In this document: positions 49,575 through 60,427 of the stretch, in pieces
How positions within the stretch are numbered: position 1 is the stretch's first letter
Layout: each line of letters opens with the position of its first letter
Source of the DNA: Aralia elata
Lineage: Eukaryota; Streptophyta; Magnoliopsida; Apiales; Araliaceae
Assembly (NCBI GenBank): GCA_034770075.1
Contig: JAVJAP010000106.1
Coordinates: 1,302,001-1,366,000, forward strand
Reading direction: 5' to 3'
DNA length: 64,000 bases
Made by a program: the position numbers and the translations under genes
The notes under the pieces: model-generated
Database searches by the model: none
What the model saw: only the letters and a program-made list of their open reading frames with translations
What the model was told of the DNA's origin: nothing

Positions 49575-49949
49575 ATGGCTGGAGAAGATGAGCTTATTGA
49601 TGTTCCCATAGTTTGGGAAAACACGTTGGTATCCCCAGTGGTTGAGAGAGAAGAACCTAGGGAGGATGTAGCTTTTACTAATGATGCTTTGTTTGAAGAA
49701 GAGTCTGATAATGACATGGCTGAAGTAACTGGTTTTGTCATGCTAAATAGAGTAGGTCTGGTAACAAGACTCAAGGATTTGAAAAGGAAAATACACAAGA
49801 TTAAGAGCAAGGCTAGGATGCTTCAGTTTAGGATCCAGCTTAAGAAGGAGGAAGAAATTCGGAGGAGGATAATAGCTGAAAATCAAGTGGAGGTTTTGAA
49901 GTTAGAGTTGAAGGAAAAGAAAGAGCAGTCGGATTTTTGGAGGGGATAA
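49575..49949 (+). CDS. ORF1 of array unit 2: small charged coiled-coil protein (124 aa)
   Basis: Function unknown. Residues 1-55 are acidic (EREEPRED, EEESDNDMAE). Residues about 62-120 are basic with regular hydrophobic spacing (LVTRLKDLKRKIHKIKSK, then QVEVLKLELKEKKE), predicted as a coiled coil. There is no signal peptide, membrane segment or zinc motif. It sits 226 bp after the LTR and 454 bp before gag, a region without a gene. The identical ORF at 55114-55488 and the longer coiled-coil ORF at the same place in element C argue that it is a real element gene, perhaps a partner of Gag or of the RNA. The antisense ORF is a shadow. Confidence 0.75.
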   Translation: MAGEDELIDVPIVWENTLVSPVVEREEPREDVAFTNDALFEEESDNDMAEVTGFVMLNRVGLVTRLKDLKRKIHKIKSKARMLQFRIQLKKEEEIRRRIIAENQVEVLKLELKEKKEQSDFWRG

Positions 49950-50403
49950 GGTTGTAGTAGCATAGTTATATATAGTTATAAGGATGTAAGCCTTGTTTGT
50001 GGAATAACATGTTGTTAATTCCAATTTTGGGGTATTCCGTTATGTTTGCAGTTATGTATTGGGTGTAGCATAAAGCTATGGGGTGTAATTCGTTAAGAGG
50101 AACCTATCAATATAAAAGTGTTCATTAATATGTGCGTGTTGATTTAACTCTTTTGAGCCTAACAAATGGATAATAAGTTGATAGTTAACGCAAATCTTTG
50201 ACATTAATGGGATATGTTTAAAGGAGTCCCAACTTTTGGTTTTAAGAAAGAAATAAAATGACGTAGAATTTTCATGGAATGAATGTAGGTTTTAAGTTGT
50301 TAAATAGTGTGTGCTCCTAGGTGTTGCATACGAATACAAAATATGTTATGCTTATATGCCTTGAAGATAAAAGAATAATAATATAAGCTTTAAAACAGAA
50401 ATC

Positions 50404-51627
50404 ATGCCACCACGTAGAAGAAACCAAGCTCCACCATCACTTGAAGAATCTGTTAATGCCGGCGAAGGGCAAGCCAATCCTATGCAAGCATTTGTGGATT
50501 TACTCATAGGAGCATTTCAGAATCGTACTGTGGATCCCGCAGGAGTTCAACCCCCAGTTGCTCCATTGGCAAACTTTAAAGACTTTAAAATTGTAGGACC
50601 ACCGGAGTTCCGGGGAACAACGGATCCAGTCGAAGCTCAGACTTGGATAGAAGAGATGGAGAAAGTATTTAAAGTTGCGCACGTAGCGGAGGAACAAATG
50701 ACAGCCTTTGCCGCCTTCATGATGAAGGGGGAGGCTAATTACTGGTGGAAGGCTACCAAAAACCGAGCAGGAGAAGGAATCATTACTTGGACTCGTTTCA
50801 AGGAGCTGTTCTTTGAAAACTATTTTCCGAACAGTTTGCAAGCTAGTATGGAAGTGAAATTTCTGGAACTGAAACAGGGGAATATGACAGTGTCAGAATA
50901 TGCAGCTAAGTTCAATGAACTAGCAAGATTTGCTCCACACCAAGTGGACACGGAAGCACGGAAGGCAAGAAGGTTCGAGCTGGGATTGACGCCAGGGATA
51001 TCTAGCAGGGTCGCTGTTTTGCAGATTAATACGTTTTCCACACTGTTAGAAAAAGCAATTATAGCTGAGGGAGGAAGCGAAGCGGTGACTAACCATCACC
51101 AGGAGCAGAAAAGGAAGCATAATGATGGAACGAGTAAGGAGGGTAACGGCGGAGGCAGCAATAAACGAAGGTGGAATGATAGTAGCAAGAGCTCGGGGAG
51201 TATACAAAAGAATGATCAGGTAAAACTAGAGCAATGCAGTAAGTGTGGGAAGAGTCACGTCGGGGAGTGTTTAAAAGGGATGTATAAGTGTTATAGGTGT
51301 GGTCAGGAAGGACATACTGTTCCTAATTGTCCTAACCCAAGGAAGAATTATGGGTGTTTCAATTGTGGAGATCAGAATCATCACTACAAGGATTGCCCAA
51401 AGAAGGGGTATACTAATGGCAATAAAAGCGACAACAAGCAGTTTGGAGGACCGACACAGTCAAATCGACCAACGACTCGCACATTCAACATGATGGTGCT
51501 TGATGCAGTGGCATCAAGAGGAATGGCGACAGGTATCATTCCAGTTAATAATAAAAAATTATGCGCTTTTTTTTTCCTCGCGTGCGGAGGGGCTCGAGAA
51601 CGAATTAACTTACCTAAGAAGCGTTAG
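50404..51627 (+). CDS. gag: Gag of array unit 2 (407 aa), with protease remnant
   Basis: This is an intact Gag for RNA packaging and particle assembly. Residues 1-55 are a MPPRRRN start and proline-rich linker. Residues about 57-230 form the gag core, close to element C (GPPEFRGTTDPVEAQTW, MMKGEANYWW, EVKFLELKQG). Residues about 232-270 are basic and low-complexity. Cysteine motifs are at 278-289, 296-309 and 318-331. Residues 372-407 resemble the start of protease (TGIIPVN), but the DSG active site is replaced by FFLACGG and the frame ends soon after. Only 247 bp then separate it from the next LTR, so RT, RNase H and integrase are deleted. Unit 3 has E90 where this copy has K90. Confidence 0.92.
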   Translation: MPPRRRNQAPPSLEESVNAGEGQANPMQAFVDLLIGAFQNRTVDPAGVQPPVAPLANFKDFKIVGPPEFRGTTDPVEAQTWIEEMEKVFKVAHVAEEQMTAFAAFMMKGEANYWWKATKNRAGEGIITWTRFKELFFENYFPNSLQASMEVKFLELKQGNMTVSEYAAKFNELARFAPHQVDTEARKARRFELGLTPGISSRVAVLQINTFSTLLEKAIIAEGGSEAVTNHHQEQKRKHNDGTSKEGNGGGSNKRRWNDSSKSSGSIQKNDQVKLEQCSKCGKSHVGECLKGMYKCYRCGQEGHTVPNCPNPRKNYGCFNCGDQNHHYKDCPKKGYTNGNKSDNKQFGGPTQSNRPTTRTFNMMVLDAVASRGMATGIIPVNNKKLCAFFFLACGGARERINLPKKR

Positions 51628-51861
51628 CATAATTCTGATGCATAAAAGTGGTTAATAGATTGGATTCATATAGAATGCTTAAAGTGTGGGTAACTGTAGT
51701 ACTTAGATTCGTTTATAACAATAGTAACCATGCGAGTTGGTATGTGGCCCTACGGGGAATTATGTGCTATATGTGTCTGTGGTATGAACTGTGATATAAG
51801 ATGATCGTCCCAACTCTCAGGAGCGACCTTATAATTGTGATTCCGGGGACGGAATCCTTAT

Positions 51862-51874
51862 AAGGGGAGGAGGA
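51862..51874 (+). other. Polypurine tract, array unit 2
   Basis: AAGGGGAGGAGGA before LTR 3. The preceding CCGGGGACGGAATCCTTAT matches the pre-PPT end of autonomous element A. Confidence 0.85.
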
Positions 51875-52384
51875 TGTAAGGACCCGAAAATTTTAAGATA
51901 ATTAGTATGGAAAATTGTAGATAAATGTTTTTTAATGTGTAGTTAATTTAAGGAATGAAAAGGGAGGCACACATATTGTTAAATATGAATATGTGTGGTG
52001 AAGTATGAAGTTATTATTAATTAAATGGTAACAATATAATTCATATAGTATCATTTCCTAAGGCAAAGAGATTCTTATTTTTTTTTTTAAATGATTTTCT
52101 AAATCTTTTCTGGGCAAAAAAAAAAATTAAAAAAAAATTAAAAAAAAATATTTACAAATTAAATATTTATACATATATATTTACCGAGTATACATTTATT
52201 TGCATATTAAAATATATATATATGTACTGCGCATGCAAGTGATCAAAAAGAGTTATTCAAAATATATATAAATATGTAATACAAATGCATGCATGTATGT
52301 ACATGTGTGTGTGCAAGTAATAAAATTAAAGTGCATGTGTGTGTGTACTGTGACCACGTGGGCATATATAAAAAAAAATTCTAA

Positions 52385-52417
<33 letters not shown>

Positions 52418-53193
52418 TATCCGTATATATCATATATATATAATGTATGTGCATGTGGGTATGCGCCATGAATATATGTGTTGTGAGTATGCCGTGTGTA
52501 CTGTGTATGCTTGGGATATTAAAATGTGCATGTATGTGTGCCCAGGAAGTGATTATACAAACTAAGGCTTAAAGCCTTGATGTTGACCGAAGGATAGCTT
52601 GCTGGGGATTTATAAGATGACTCGGTCATTTATGTGAACCCATGTGCTTGGTTAAAAGAAACTTGACAACTAACTTTTCTTGGGCATTCATGTTGGAAGC
52701 AAATTTTATGGGGCTAAATAATTTAAACATGTCAGCTCATTTTCTTTATCCAATCCGTGTGATCTGAACCACCCTTTTTCCTTATACAATTGCTGAGTTT
52801 TGCTTAGTTTAGGAGTAACAAGCAAAACCCATGTGGGTTGATTTGACCTCTACTTTATTTGCTTGTCAAGTGGGTTGGTGAAAATTTTTTACCTAACCTC
52901 TCTTAACTAGCAGGTAATTCTAATAACTAGTCCTAAGGTCTGAGTAAAGACCAATGTTTGGGTAAAGATTTTGTTATAAATAGAGACCTCATTCACCATA
53001 CACAACATGCTAGTTGTCCATTTACCAATATTAGAGAGTTATTGTGAGTTTGAGGGGGAAGCTCTTGTGACTCAAAGGAGCCAAGTCTAAGAATTGTCAA
53101 GCCTAGGAGGTATGATTCTTCTATCTTAAGCATTTATTTTGTACGCCACTATACCAATTTTTAAAATTTTATTTTGAAAATATTTTTCCGAAG

Positions 53194-53240
<47 letters not shown>

Positions 53241-54888
53241 CACCCAAAATAGTTATTTGAGGACAAATGGGGTAATGTCAAATGCAGCAAGAGGGGTGCT
53301 TTAAAAAAAGAATAAAAAAAAAATGTTTATGCATTATACTTGTAAAATTTTTCAAAGAGATGCTTGAATTAGTCAATATAGAGATAATGTGATATAAATT
53401 AGTATACTAAAACAAGTAAGGGTTATAACGATAAACTAATGAATTTGTGTAAAGTCATTTTGAACTCTAGTTGATAAAATTGGTTTAGATAAACTAATTT
53501 GAACAATAAGGTGACTGATATGTTACTAAATATGATTGGAATATTATCTAAGGTGTTTAAATGTTGAGATCTAATGTTAAATGATTGAAGTGATGTATAG
53601 GAAGGTTGTTAATAAACCTTTATGTGATATACTGATTGGTAGATCTACGTTATTAATGTTAGGTCATCAAAAGGAAGCTAATTTAAATTGAGTAAGCTGT
53701 AGTCAACGAGCAAGGCAAGTTCTCTAACTTACACAGCTTTATATATTGTGCAAGTTTCCTAACTTCATTTGATTTTTATATTGAATGCAAGTTCTTAACC
53801 TTAAACTTATTTCATTATGCAAGTTCTTCTGAAATCCCAAACTCGTTTCATTTCGCAAACATTTTAAATTCTTACTTGTATATACTTGCGAAAGCTGGAA
53901 TAATTATTGTATATTATTCTTATATTGATTATTGTTAATCGCCCTTATGTGCACTTCGTATGACTTGTTTAAAGAATAGGTCTATGCCAATTGCTTCGGC
54001 TAGACATTTCATTCAATCATTGTTTAAAGCATATGTCTACGCTAGTTGATTTAGCTAGGCACTTTATTATTGATTCAATCAATTAGAATATTCATTTAAA
54101 GCTTCTCCAGATCATATTTTTGTGGTGTGAAATCTAAATGCTGATGTGAACAACCCTTGTAGTAGGGGAATATCAACCCTTGTAGTAGGGAAATATTATA
54201 AACGTTTGGGACATGATTCCTATAAACTTGTTATTTCAGATGGTTATGTTGTGCACAATGTATATGTACAATAGGCTCGCTACCTAAAGTACACATCTTT
54301 GCTTTGACAATCTTTGTGATTGTATATTGCTAAACTGGAACTTACACTTTGGTATTGGCAATCATAGTGGTTGTTAATATAATAAACTATGTTCATAGCC
54401 TTGTGGCACGTCAGTAAACTTTCACTTAAACTGAGTATTGAAATTCATTCATATTCATGATATTTCGGAATCGTTGAATATTTATTAACATTCTCATAAA
54501 CTAAATCTTCTTCATTCATGATATATCCTTCTTTGTATTCATAAACTTGGTTGGGCAAAGTAGTTGCTCACCCTTGCTATATCATGAACATTTTTCAGAT
54601 AATCCCGAGTGTTCCACTCAAGGCAAAGGAAAAGGAAGGGCCGAGTGATAGAAAGCTTAGAAGTATCTGTTCTTGATATTATTATGTTTTGTAATAATTA
54701 AACTTTGCACTTCAGTATGCTTGTATTAGATTTTAAGGTTAGTATAACCTGGGATATGGTACGTTTTGTAATGAACCTATTTATATTTTTCCGCTAGTTA
54801 TTGAAGATTTAGATTTCAAACGTTGTTATGTGTTGGATCGTGAGCACCGAATCCGAGGTTAAGGTAACCCGGATTTGGGGGCGTCACA
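51875..54888 (+). repeat. Array LTR 3 (3014 bp)
   Basis: Starts TGTAAGGACCCG, ends GGGGGCGTCACA. TATA box at 52975-52982; TA runs at 52387-52415 and 53197-53239. It groups with LTR 4 by shared substitutions (AAAACCCATG, TTAACTAGCAGG). Confidence 0.93.
52975..52982 (+). promoter_or_regulatory. TATA box of array LTR 3
   Basis: TATAAATA with the same downstream GAGACC context as in LTRs 1 and 4. Confidence 0.6.
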
Positions 54889-54891
54889 GGT

Positions 54892-54903
54892 TGGTATCAA
54901 AGC
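54892..54903 (+). other. tRNA-Met primer-binding site, array unit 3
   Basis: TGGTATCAAAGC three bases after LTR 3, with the same leader as unit 2. Confidence 0.85.
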
Positions 54904-55113
54904 CGTAGGTTATAAACCTTAGGTGGGGGAGAAAACCTTAGGAATATAGCCGTGCAAAAGTTAGTGAAACTCATTTAGAGTGCGAAGCGGTGAATTATGG
55001 ATATTCATCCGAAATAAAATTCGTAACATATGTGCTACTTATTAATATAATAGAGATAGGGAATCGTGAAATACTAATCAAATTGGTGTCCGTTGTCCTT
55101 GGTGGTTTTGTAG

Positions 55114-55488
55114 ATGGCTGGAGAAGATGAGCTTATTGATGTTCCCATAGTTTGGGAAAACACGTTGGTATCCCCAGTGGTTGAGAGAGAAGAACCTAGG
55201 GAGGATGTAGCTTTTACTAATGATGCTTTGTTTGAAGAAGAGTCTGATAATGACATGGCTGAAGTAACTGGTTTTGTCATGCTAAATAGAGTAGGTCTGG
55301 TAACAAGACTCAAGGATTTGAAAAGGAAAATACACAAGATTAAGAGCAAGGCTAGGATGCTTCAGTTTAGGATCCAGCTTAAGAAGGAGGAAGAAATTCG
55401 GAGGAGGATAATAGCTGAAAATCAAGTGGAGGTTTTGAAGTTAGAGTTGAAGGAAAAGAAAGAGCAGTCGGATTTTTGGAGGGGATAA
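55114..55488 (+). CDS. ORF1 of array unit 3 (124 aa)
   Basis: The protein is identical to ORF1 of unit 2: acidic N-terminal half, then a basic coiled coil at residues about 62-120. Identity between two units says little about selection because the units are recent copies. Its retention in an element that has lost pol suggests either usefulness or youth. The following 458 bp hold no gene except an upstream extension of the gag frame that looks accidental. Confidence 0.75.
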   Translation: MAGEDELIDVPIVWENTLVSPVVEREEPREDVAFTNDALFEEESDNDMAEVTGFVMLNRVGLVTRLKDLKRKIHKIKSKARMLQFRIQLKKEEEIRRRIIAENQVEVLKLELKEKKEQSDFWRG

Positions 55489-55946
55489 GGTTGTAGTAGC
55501 ATAGTTATATATAGTTATAAGGATGTAAGCCTTGTTTGTGGAATAACATGTTGTTAATTCCAATTTTGGGGTATTCCGTTATGTTTGCAGTTATGTATTG
55601 GGTGTAGCATAAAGCTATGGGGTGTAATTCGTTAAGAGGAACCTATCAATATAAAAGTGTTCATTAATATGTGCGTGTTGATTTAACTCTTTTGAGCCTA
55701 ACAAATGGATAATAAAGTTGATAGTTAACGCAAATCTTTGACATTAATGGGATATGTTTAAAGGAGTCCCAACTTTTGGTTTTAAGGAAAGAAATAAAAT
55801 GACGTAGAATTTTCATGGAATGAATGTAGGTTTTAAGTTGTTAAAATAGTGTGTGCTCCTAGGTGTTGCATACGAATACAAAATATGTTATGCTTATATG
55901 CCTTGAAGATAAAAGAATAATAATATACAGCTTTAAAACAGAAATC

Positions 55947-57170
55947 ATGCCACCACGTAGAAGAAACCAAGCTCCACCATCACTTGAAGAATCTGTTAAT
56001 GCCGGCGAAGGGCAAGCCAATCCTATGCAAGCATTTGTGGATTTACTCATAGGAGCATTTCAGAATCGTACTGTGGATCCCGCAGGAGTTCAACCCCCAG
56101 TTGCTCCATTGGCAAACTTTAAAGACTTTAAAATTGTAGGACCACCGGAGTTCCGGGGAACAACGGATCCAGTCGAAGCTCAGACTTGGATAGAAGAGAT
56201 GGAGAAAGTATTTGAAGTTGCGCACGTAGCGGAGGAACAAATGACAGCCTTTGCCGCCTTCATGATGAAGGGGGAGGCTAATTACTGGTGGAAGGCTACC
56301 AAAAACCGAGCAGGAGAAGGAATCATTACTTGGACTCGTTTCAAGGAGCTGTTCTTTGAAAACTATTTTCCGAACAGTTTGCAAGCTAGTATGGAAGTGA
56401 AATTTCTGGAACTGAAACAGGGGAATATGACAGTGTCAGAATATGCAGCTAAGTTCAATGAACTAGCAAGATTTGCTCCACACCAAGTAGACACGGAAGC
56501 ACGGAAGGCAAGAAGGTTCGAGCTGGGATTGACGCCAGGGATATCTAGCAGGGTCGCTGTTTTGCAGATTAATACGTTTTCCACACTGTTAGAAAAAGCA
56601 ATTATAGCTGAGGGAGGAAGCGAAACGGTGACTAACCATCACCAGGAGCAGAAAAGGAAGCATAATGATGGAACGAGTAAGGAGGGTAACGGCGGAGGCA
56701 GCAATAAACGAAGGTGGAATGATAGTAGCAAGAGCTCGGGGAGTATACAAAAGAATGATCAGGTAAAACTAGAGCAATGCAGTAAGTGTGGGAAGAGTCA
56801 CGTCGGGGAGTGTTTAAAAGGGATGTATAAGTGTTATAGGTGTGGTCAGGAAGGACATACTGTTCCTAATTATCCTAACCCAAGGAAGAATTATGGGTGT
56901 TTCAATTGTGGAGATCAGAATCATCACTACAAGGATTGCCCAAAGAAGGGGTATACTAATGGCAATAAAAGCGACAACAAGCAGTTTGGAGGACCGACAC
57001 AGTCAAATCGACCAACGACTCGCACATTCAACATGATGGTGCTTGATGCAGTGGCATCAAGAGGAATGGCGACAGGTATCATTCCAGTTAATAATAAAAA
57101 ATTATGCGCTTTTTTTTTCCTCGCGTGCGGAGGGGCTCGAGAACGAATTAACTTACCTAAGAAGCGTTAG
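55947..57170 (+). CDS. gag: Gag of array unit 3 (407 aa), with one damaged zinc knuckle
   Basis: It matches the gag of unit 2 almost throughout. The frame is open upstream to 55863 because of an indel, but the start at 55947 is preferred since it matches the ATG of the other units and of element C (MPPR). Residue 309, the last cysteine of the middle CX2CX4HX4C knuckle, is tyrosine (TAT for TGT, near 56871), so that knuckle should not bind zinc. Residue 226 is threonine where unit 2 has alanine. The protease remnant and missing pol are as in unit 2, and 234 bp of non-coding sequence lie between the stop and the PPT. Confidence 0.92.
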   Translation: MPPRRRNQAPPSLEESVNAGEGQANPMQAFVDLLIGAFQNRTVDPAGVQPPVAPLANFKDFKIVGPPEFRGTTDPVEAQTWIEEMEKVFEVAHVAEEQMTAFAAFMMKGEANYWWKATKNRAGEGIITWTRFKELFFENYFPNSLQASMEVKFLELKQGNMTVSEYAAKFNELARFAPHQVDTEARKARRFELGLTPGISSRVAVLQINTFSTLLEKAIIAEGGSETVTNHHQEQKRKHNDGTSKEGNGGGSNKRRWNDSSKSSGSIQKNDQVKLEQCSKCGKSHVGECLKGMYKCYRCGQEGHTVPNYPNPRKNYGCFNCGDQNHHYKDCPKKGYTNGNKSDNKQFGGPTQSNRPTTRTFNMMVLDAVASRGMATGIIPVNNKKLCAFFFLACGGARERINLPKKR

Positions 57171-57404
57171 CATAATTCTGATGCATAAAAGTGGTTAATA
57201 GATTGGATTCATATAGAATGCTTAAAGTGTGGGTAACTGTAGTACTTAGATTCGTTTATAACAATAGTAACCATGCGAGTTGGTATGTGGCCCTACGGGG
57301 AATTATGTGCTATATGTGTCTGTGGTATGAACTGTGATATAAGATGATCGTCCCAACTCTCAGGAGCGACCTTATAATTGTGATTCCGGGGACGGAATCC
57401 TTAT

Positions 57405-57417
57405 AAGGGGAGGAGGA
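57405..57417 (+). other. Polypurine tract, array unit 3
   Basis: AAGGGGAGGAGGA directly before LTR 4. Confidence 0.85.
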
Positions 57418-57926
57418 TGTAAGGACCCGAAAATTTTAAGATAATTAGTATGGAAAATTGTAGATAAATGTTTTTTAATGTGTAGTTAATTTAAGGAATG
57501 AAAAGGGAGGCACACATATTGTTAAATATGAATATGTGTGGTGAAGTATGAAGTTATTATTAATTAAATGGTAACAATATAATTCATATAGTATCATTTC
57601 CTAAGGCAAAGAGATTCTTATTTTTTTTTTTAAATGATTTTCTAAATCTTTTCTGGGCAAAAAAAAAAATTAAAAAAAAATTAAAAAAAAATATTTACAA
57701 ATTAAATATTTATACATATATATTTACCGAGTATACATTTATTTGCATATTAAAATATATATATATGTACTGCGCATGCAAGTGATCAAAAAGAGTTATT
57801 CAAATATATATAAATATGTAATACAAATGCATGCATGTATGTACATGTGTGTGTGCAAGTAATAAAATTAAAGTGCATGTGTGTGTGTACTGTGACCACG
57901 TGGGCATATATAAAAAAAAATTCTAA

Positions 57927-57959
<33 letters not shown>

Positions 57960-58735
57960 TATCCGTATATATCATATATATATAATGTATGTGCATGTGG
58001 GTATGCGCCATGAATATATGTGTTGTGAGTATGCCGTGTGTACTGTGTATGCTTGGGATATTAAAATGTGCATGTATGTGTGCCCAGGAAGTGATTATAC
58101 AAACTAAGGCTTAAAGCCTTGATGTTTGACCGAAAGGATAGCTTGCTGGGATTTATAAAGATGACTCGGTCATTTATGTGAACCCATGTGCTTGGTTAAA
58201 AGAAACTTGACAACTAACTTTTCTTGGGCATTCATGTTGGAAGCAAATTTTATGGGCTAAATAATTTAAACATGTCAGCTCATTTTCTTTATCCAATCCG
58301 TGTGATCTGAACCACCCTTTTTCCTTATACAATTGCTGAGTTTTGCTTAGTTTAGGAGTACAAGCAAAACCCATGTGGGTTGATTTGACCTCTACTTTAT
58401 TTGCTTGTCAAGTGGGTTGGTGAAAATTTTTTACCTAACCTCTCTTAACTAGCAGGTAATTCTAATAACGAGTCCTAAGGTCTGAGTAAAGACCAATGTT
58501 TGGGTAAAGATTTTGTTATAAATAGAGACCTCATTCACCATACACAACATGCTAGTTGTCCATTTACCAATATTAGAGAGTTATTGTGAGTTTGAGGGGG
58601 AAGCTCTTGTGACTCAAAGGAGCCAAGTCTGAGAATTGTCAAGCCTAGGAGGTATGATTCTTCTATCTTAAGCATTTCTTTTGTACGCCACTATACCAAT
58701 TTTTAAAATTTTATTTTGAAAATATTTTTCCGAGG

Positions 58736-58782
<47 letters not shown>

Positions 58783-60427
58783 CCCAAAATAGTTATTTGA
58801 GGACAAATGGGGTAATGTCAAATGCAGCAAGAGGGGTGCTTTAAAAAAAGAATAAAAAAAATGTTTATGCATTATACTTGTCAAAATTTTCAAAGAGATG
58901 CTTGAATTAGTCAATATAGAGATAATGTGATATAAATTAGTATACTAAAACAAGTAAGGGTTATAACGATAAACTAATGAATTTGTGTAAAGTCATTTTG
59001 AACTCTAGTTGATAAAATTGGTTTAGATAAACTAATTTGAACAATAAGGTGACTGATATGTTACTAAATATGATTGGAATATTATCTAAGGTGTTTAAAT
59101 GTTGAGATCTAATGTTAAATGATTGAAGTGATGTATAGGAAGGTTGTTAATAAACCTTTATGTGATATACTGATTGGTAGATCTACGTTATTAATGTTAG
59201 GTCATCAAAAGGAAGCTAATTTAAATTGAGTAAGCTGTAGTCAACGAGCAAGGCAAGTTCTCTAACTTACACAGCTTTATATATTGTGCAAGTTTCCTAA
59301 CTTCATTTGATTTTTTATATTGAATGCAAGTTCTTAACCTTAAACTTATTTCATTATGCAAGTTCTTCTGAAATCCCAAACTCGTTTCATTTTCGCAAAC
59401 ATTTTAAATTCTTACCTGTATATACTAGCGAAAGCTGGAATAATTATTGTATATTATTCTTATATTGATTATTGTTAATCGCCCTTATGTGCACTACGTA
59501 TGACTTGTTTAAAGAATAGGTCTATGCCAATTGCTTCGGCTAGACATTTCATTCAATCATTGTTTAAAGCATATGTCTACGCTAGTTGATTTAGCTAGGC
59601 ACTTTATTATTGATTCAATCAATTAGAATATTCATTTAAAGCTTCTCCAGATCATATTTTTGTGGTGTGAAATCTAAATGCTGATGTGAACAACCCTTGT
59701 AGTAGGGGAATATCAACCCTTGTAGTAGGGAAATATTATAAACGTTTGGGACATGATTCCTATAAACTTGTTATTTCAGATGGTTATGTTGTGCACAATG
59801 TATATGTACAATAGGCTCGCTACCTAAAGTACACATCTTTGCTTTGACAATCTTTGTGATTATATATTGCTAAACTGGAACTTACACTTTGGTATTGGCA
59901 ATCATAGTGGTTGTTAATATTATAAACTATGTTCATAGCCTTGTGGCACGTCAGTAAACTTTCACTTAAACTGAGTATTGAAATTCATTCATATTCATGA
60001 TATTTCGGAATCGTTGAATATTTATTAACATTCTCATAAACTAAATCTTCTTCATTCATGATATATCCTTCTTTGTATTCATAAACTTGCTGGGCAAAGT
60101 AGTTGCTCACCCTTGCTATATCATGAACATTTTTCAGATAATCCCGAGTGTTCCACTCAAGGCAAAGAAAAAGGAAGGGCCGAGTGATAGAAAGCTTAGA
60201 AGTATCTGTTCTTGATATTATTATGTTTTGTAATAATTAAACTTTGCACTTCAGTATGCTTGTATTAGATTTTAAGGTTAGTATAACCTGGGATATGGTA
60301 CGTTTTGTAATGAACCTATTTATATTTTTCCGCTAGTTATTGAAGATTTAGATTTCAAACGTTGTTATGTGTTGGATCGTGAGCACCGAATCCGAGGTTA
60401 AGGTAACCCGGATTTGGGGGCGTCACA
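57418..60427 (+). repeat. Array LTR 4 (3010 bp), right end of the array
   Basis: Starts TGTAAGGACCCG, ends GGGGGCGTCACA and is followed by CCACC, the target duplication, not by a PBS. TATA box at 58517-58524; TA runs at 57930-57957 and 58739-58778. It has a few private substitutions near 59417-59500. Confidence 0.93.
58517..58524 (+). promoter_or_regulatory. TATA box of array LTR 4
   Basis: TATAAATA in the same context as in LTRs 1 and 3. Transcription from this last LTR would read out into element G in antisense. Confidence 0.6.

Larger units (their letters stand above)
40693..60427 (+). mobile_element. Tandem array of gag-only gypsy elements (family D): four LTRs, three internal regions
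   Basis: The layout is LTR (40693-43732), internal (43733-46311), LTR (46312-49348), internal (49349-51874), LTR (51875-54888), internal (54889-57417), LTR (57418-60427). CCACC occurs directly before the first LTR (40688-40692) and after the last (60428-60432), with none at the inner junctions. The array is therefore one insertion that was later multiplied, most simply by unequal recombination between LTRs. Substitutions pair the first two LTRs against the last two. An assembly error in copy number cannot be excluded. Confidence 0.93.

Noticed and set aside
49535..49810. 91-aa antisense ORF repeated at 55074-55349
   Set aside because: It is the shadow of ORF1 on the other strand; the repetition only reflects the array.
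52293..52565. 90-aa ORF repeated at 41105, 46732 and 57835
   Set aside because: It is a tyrosine/isoleucine-rich translation of TA and TG microsatellites in the array LTRs, with length changing by copy.
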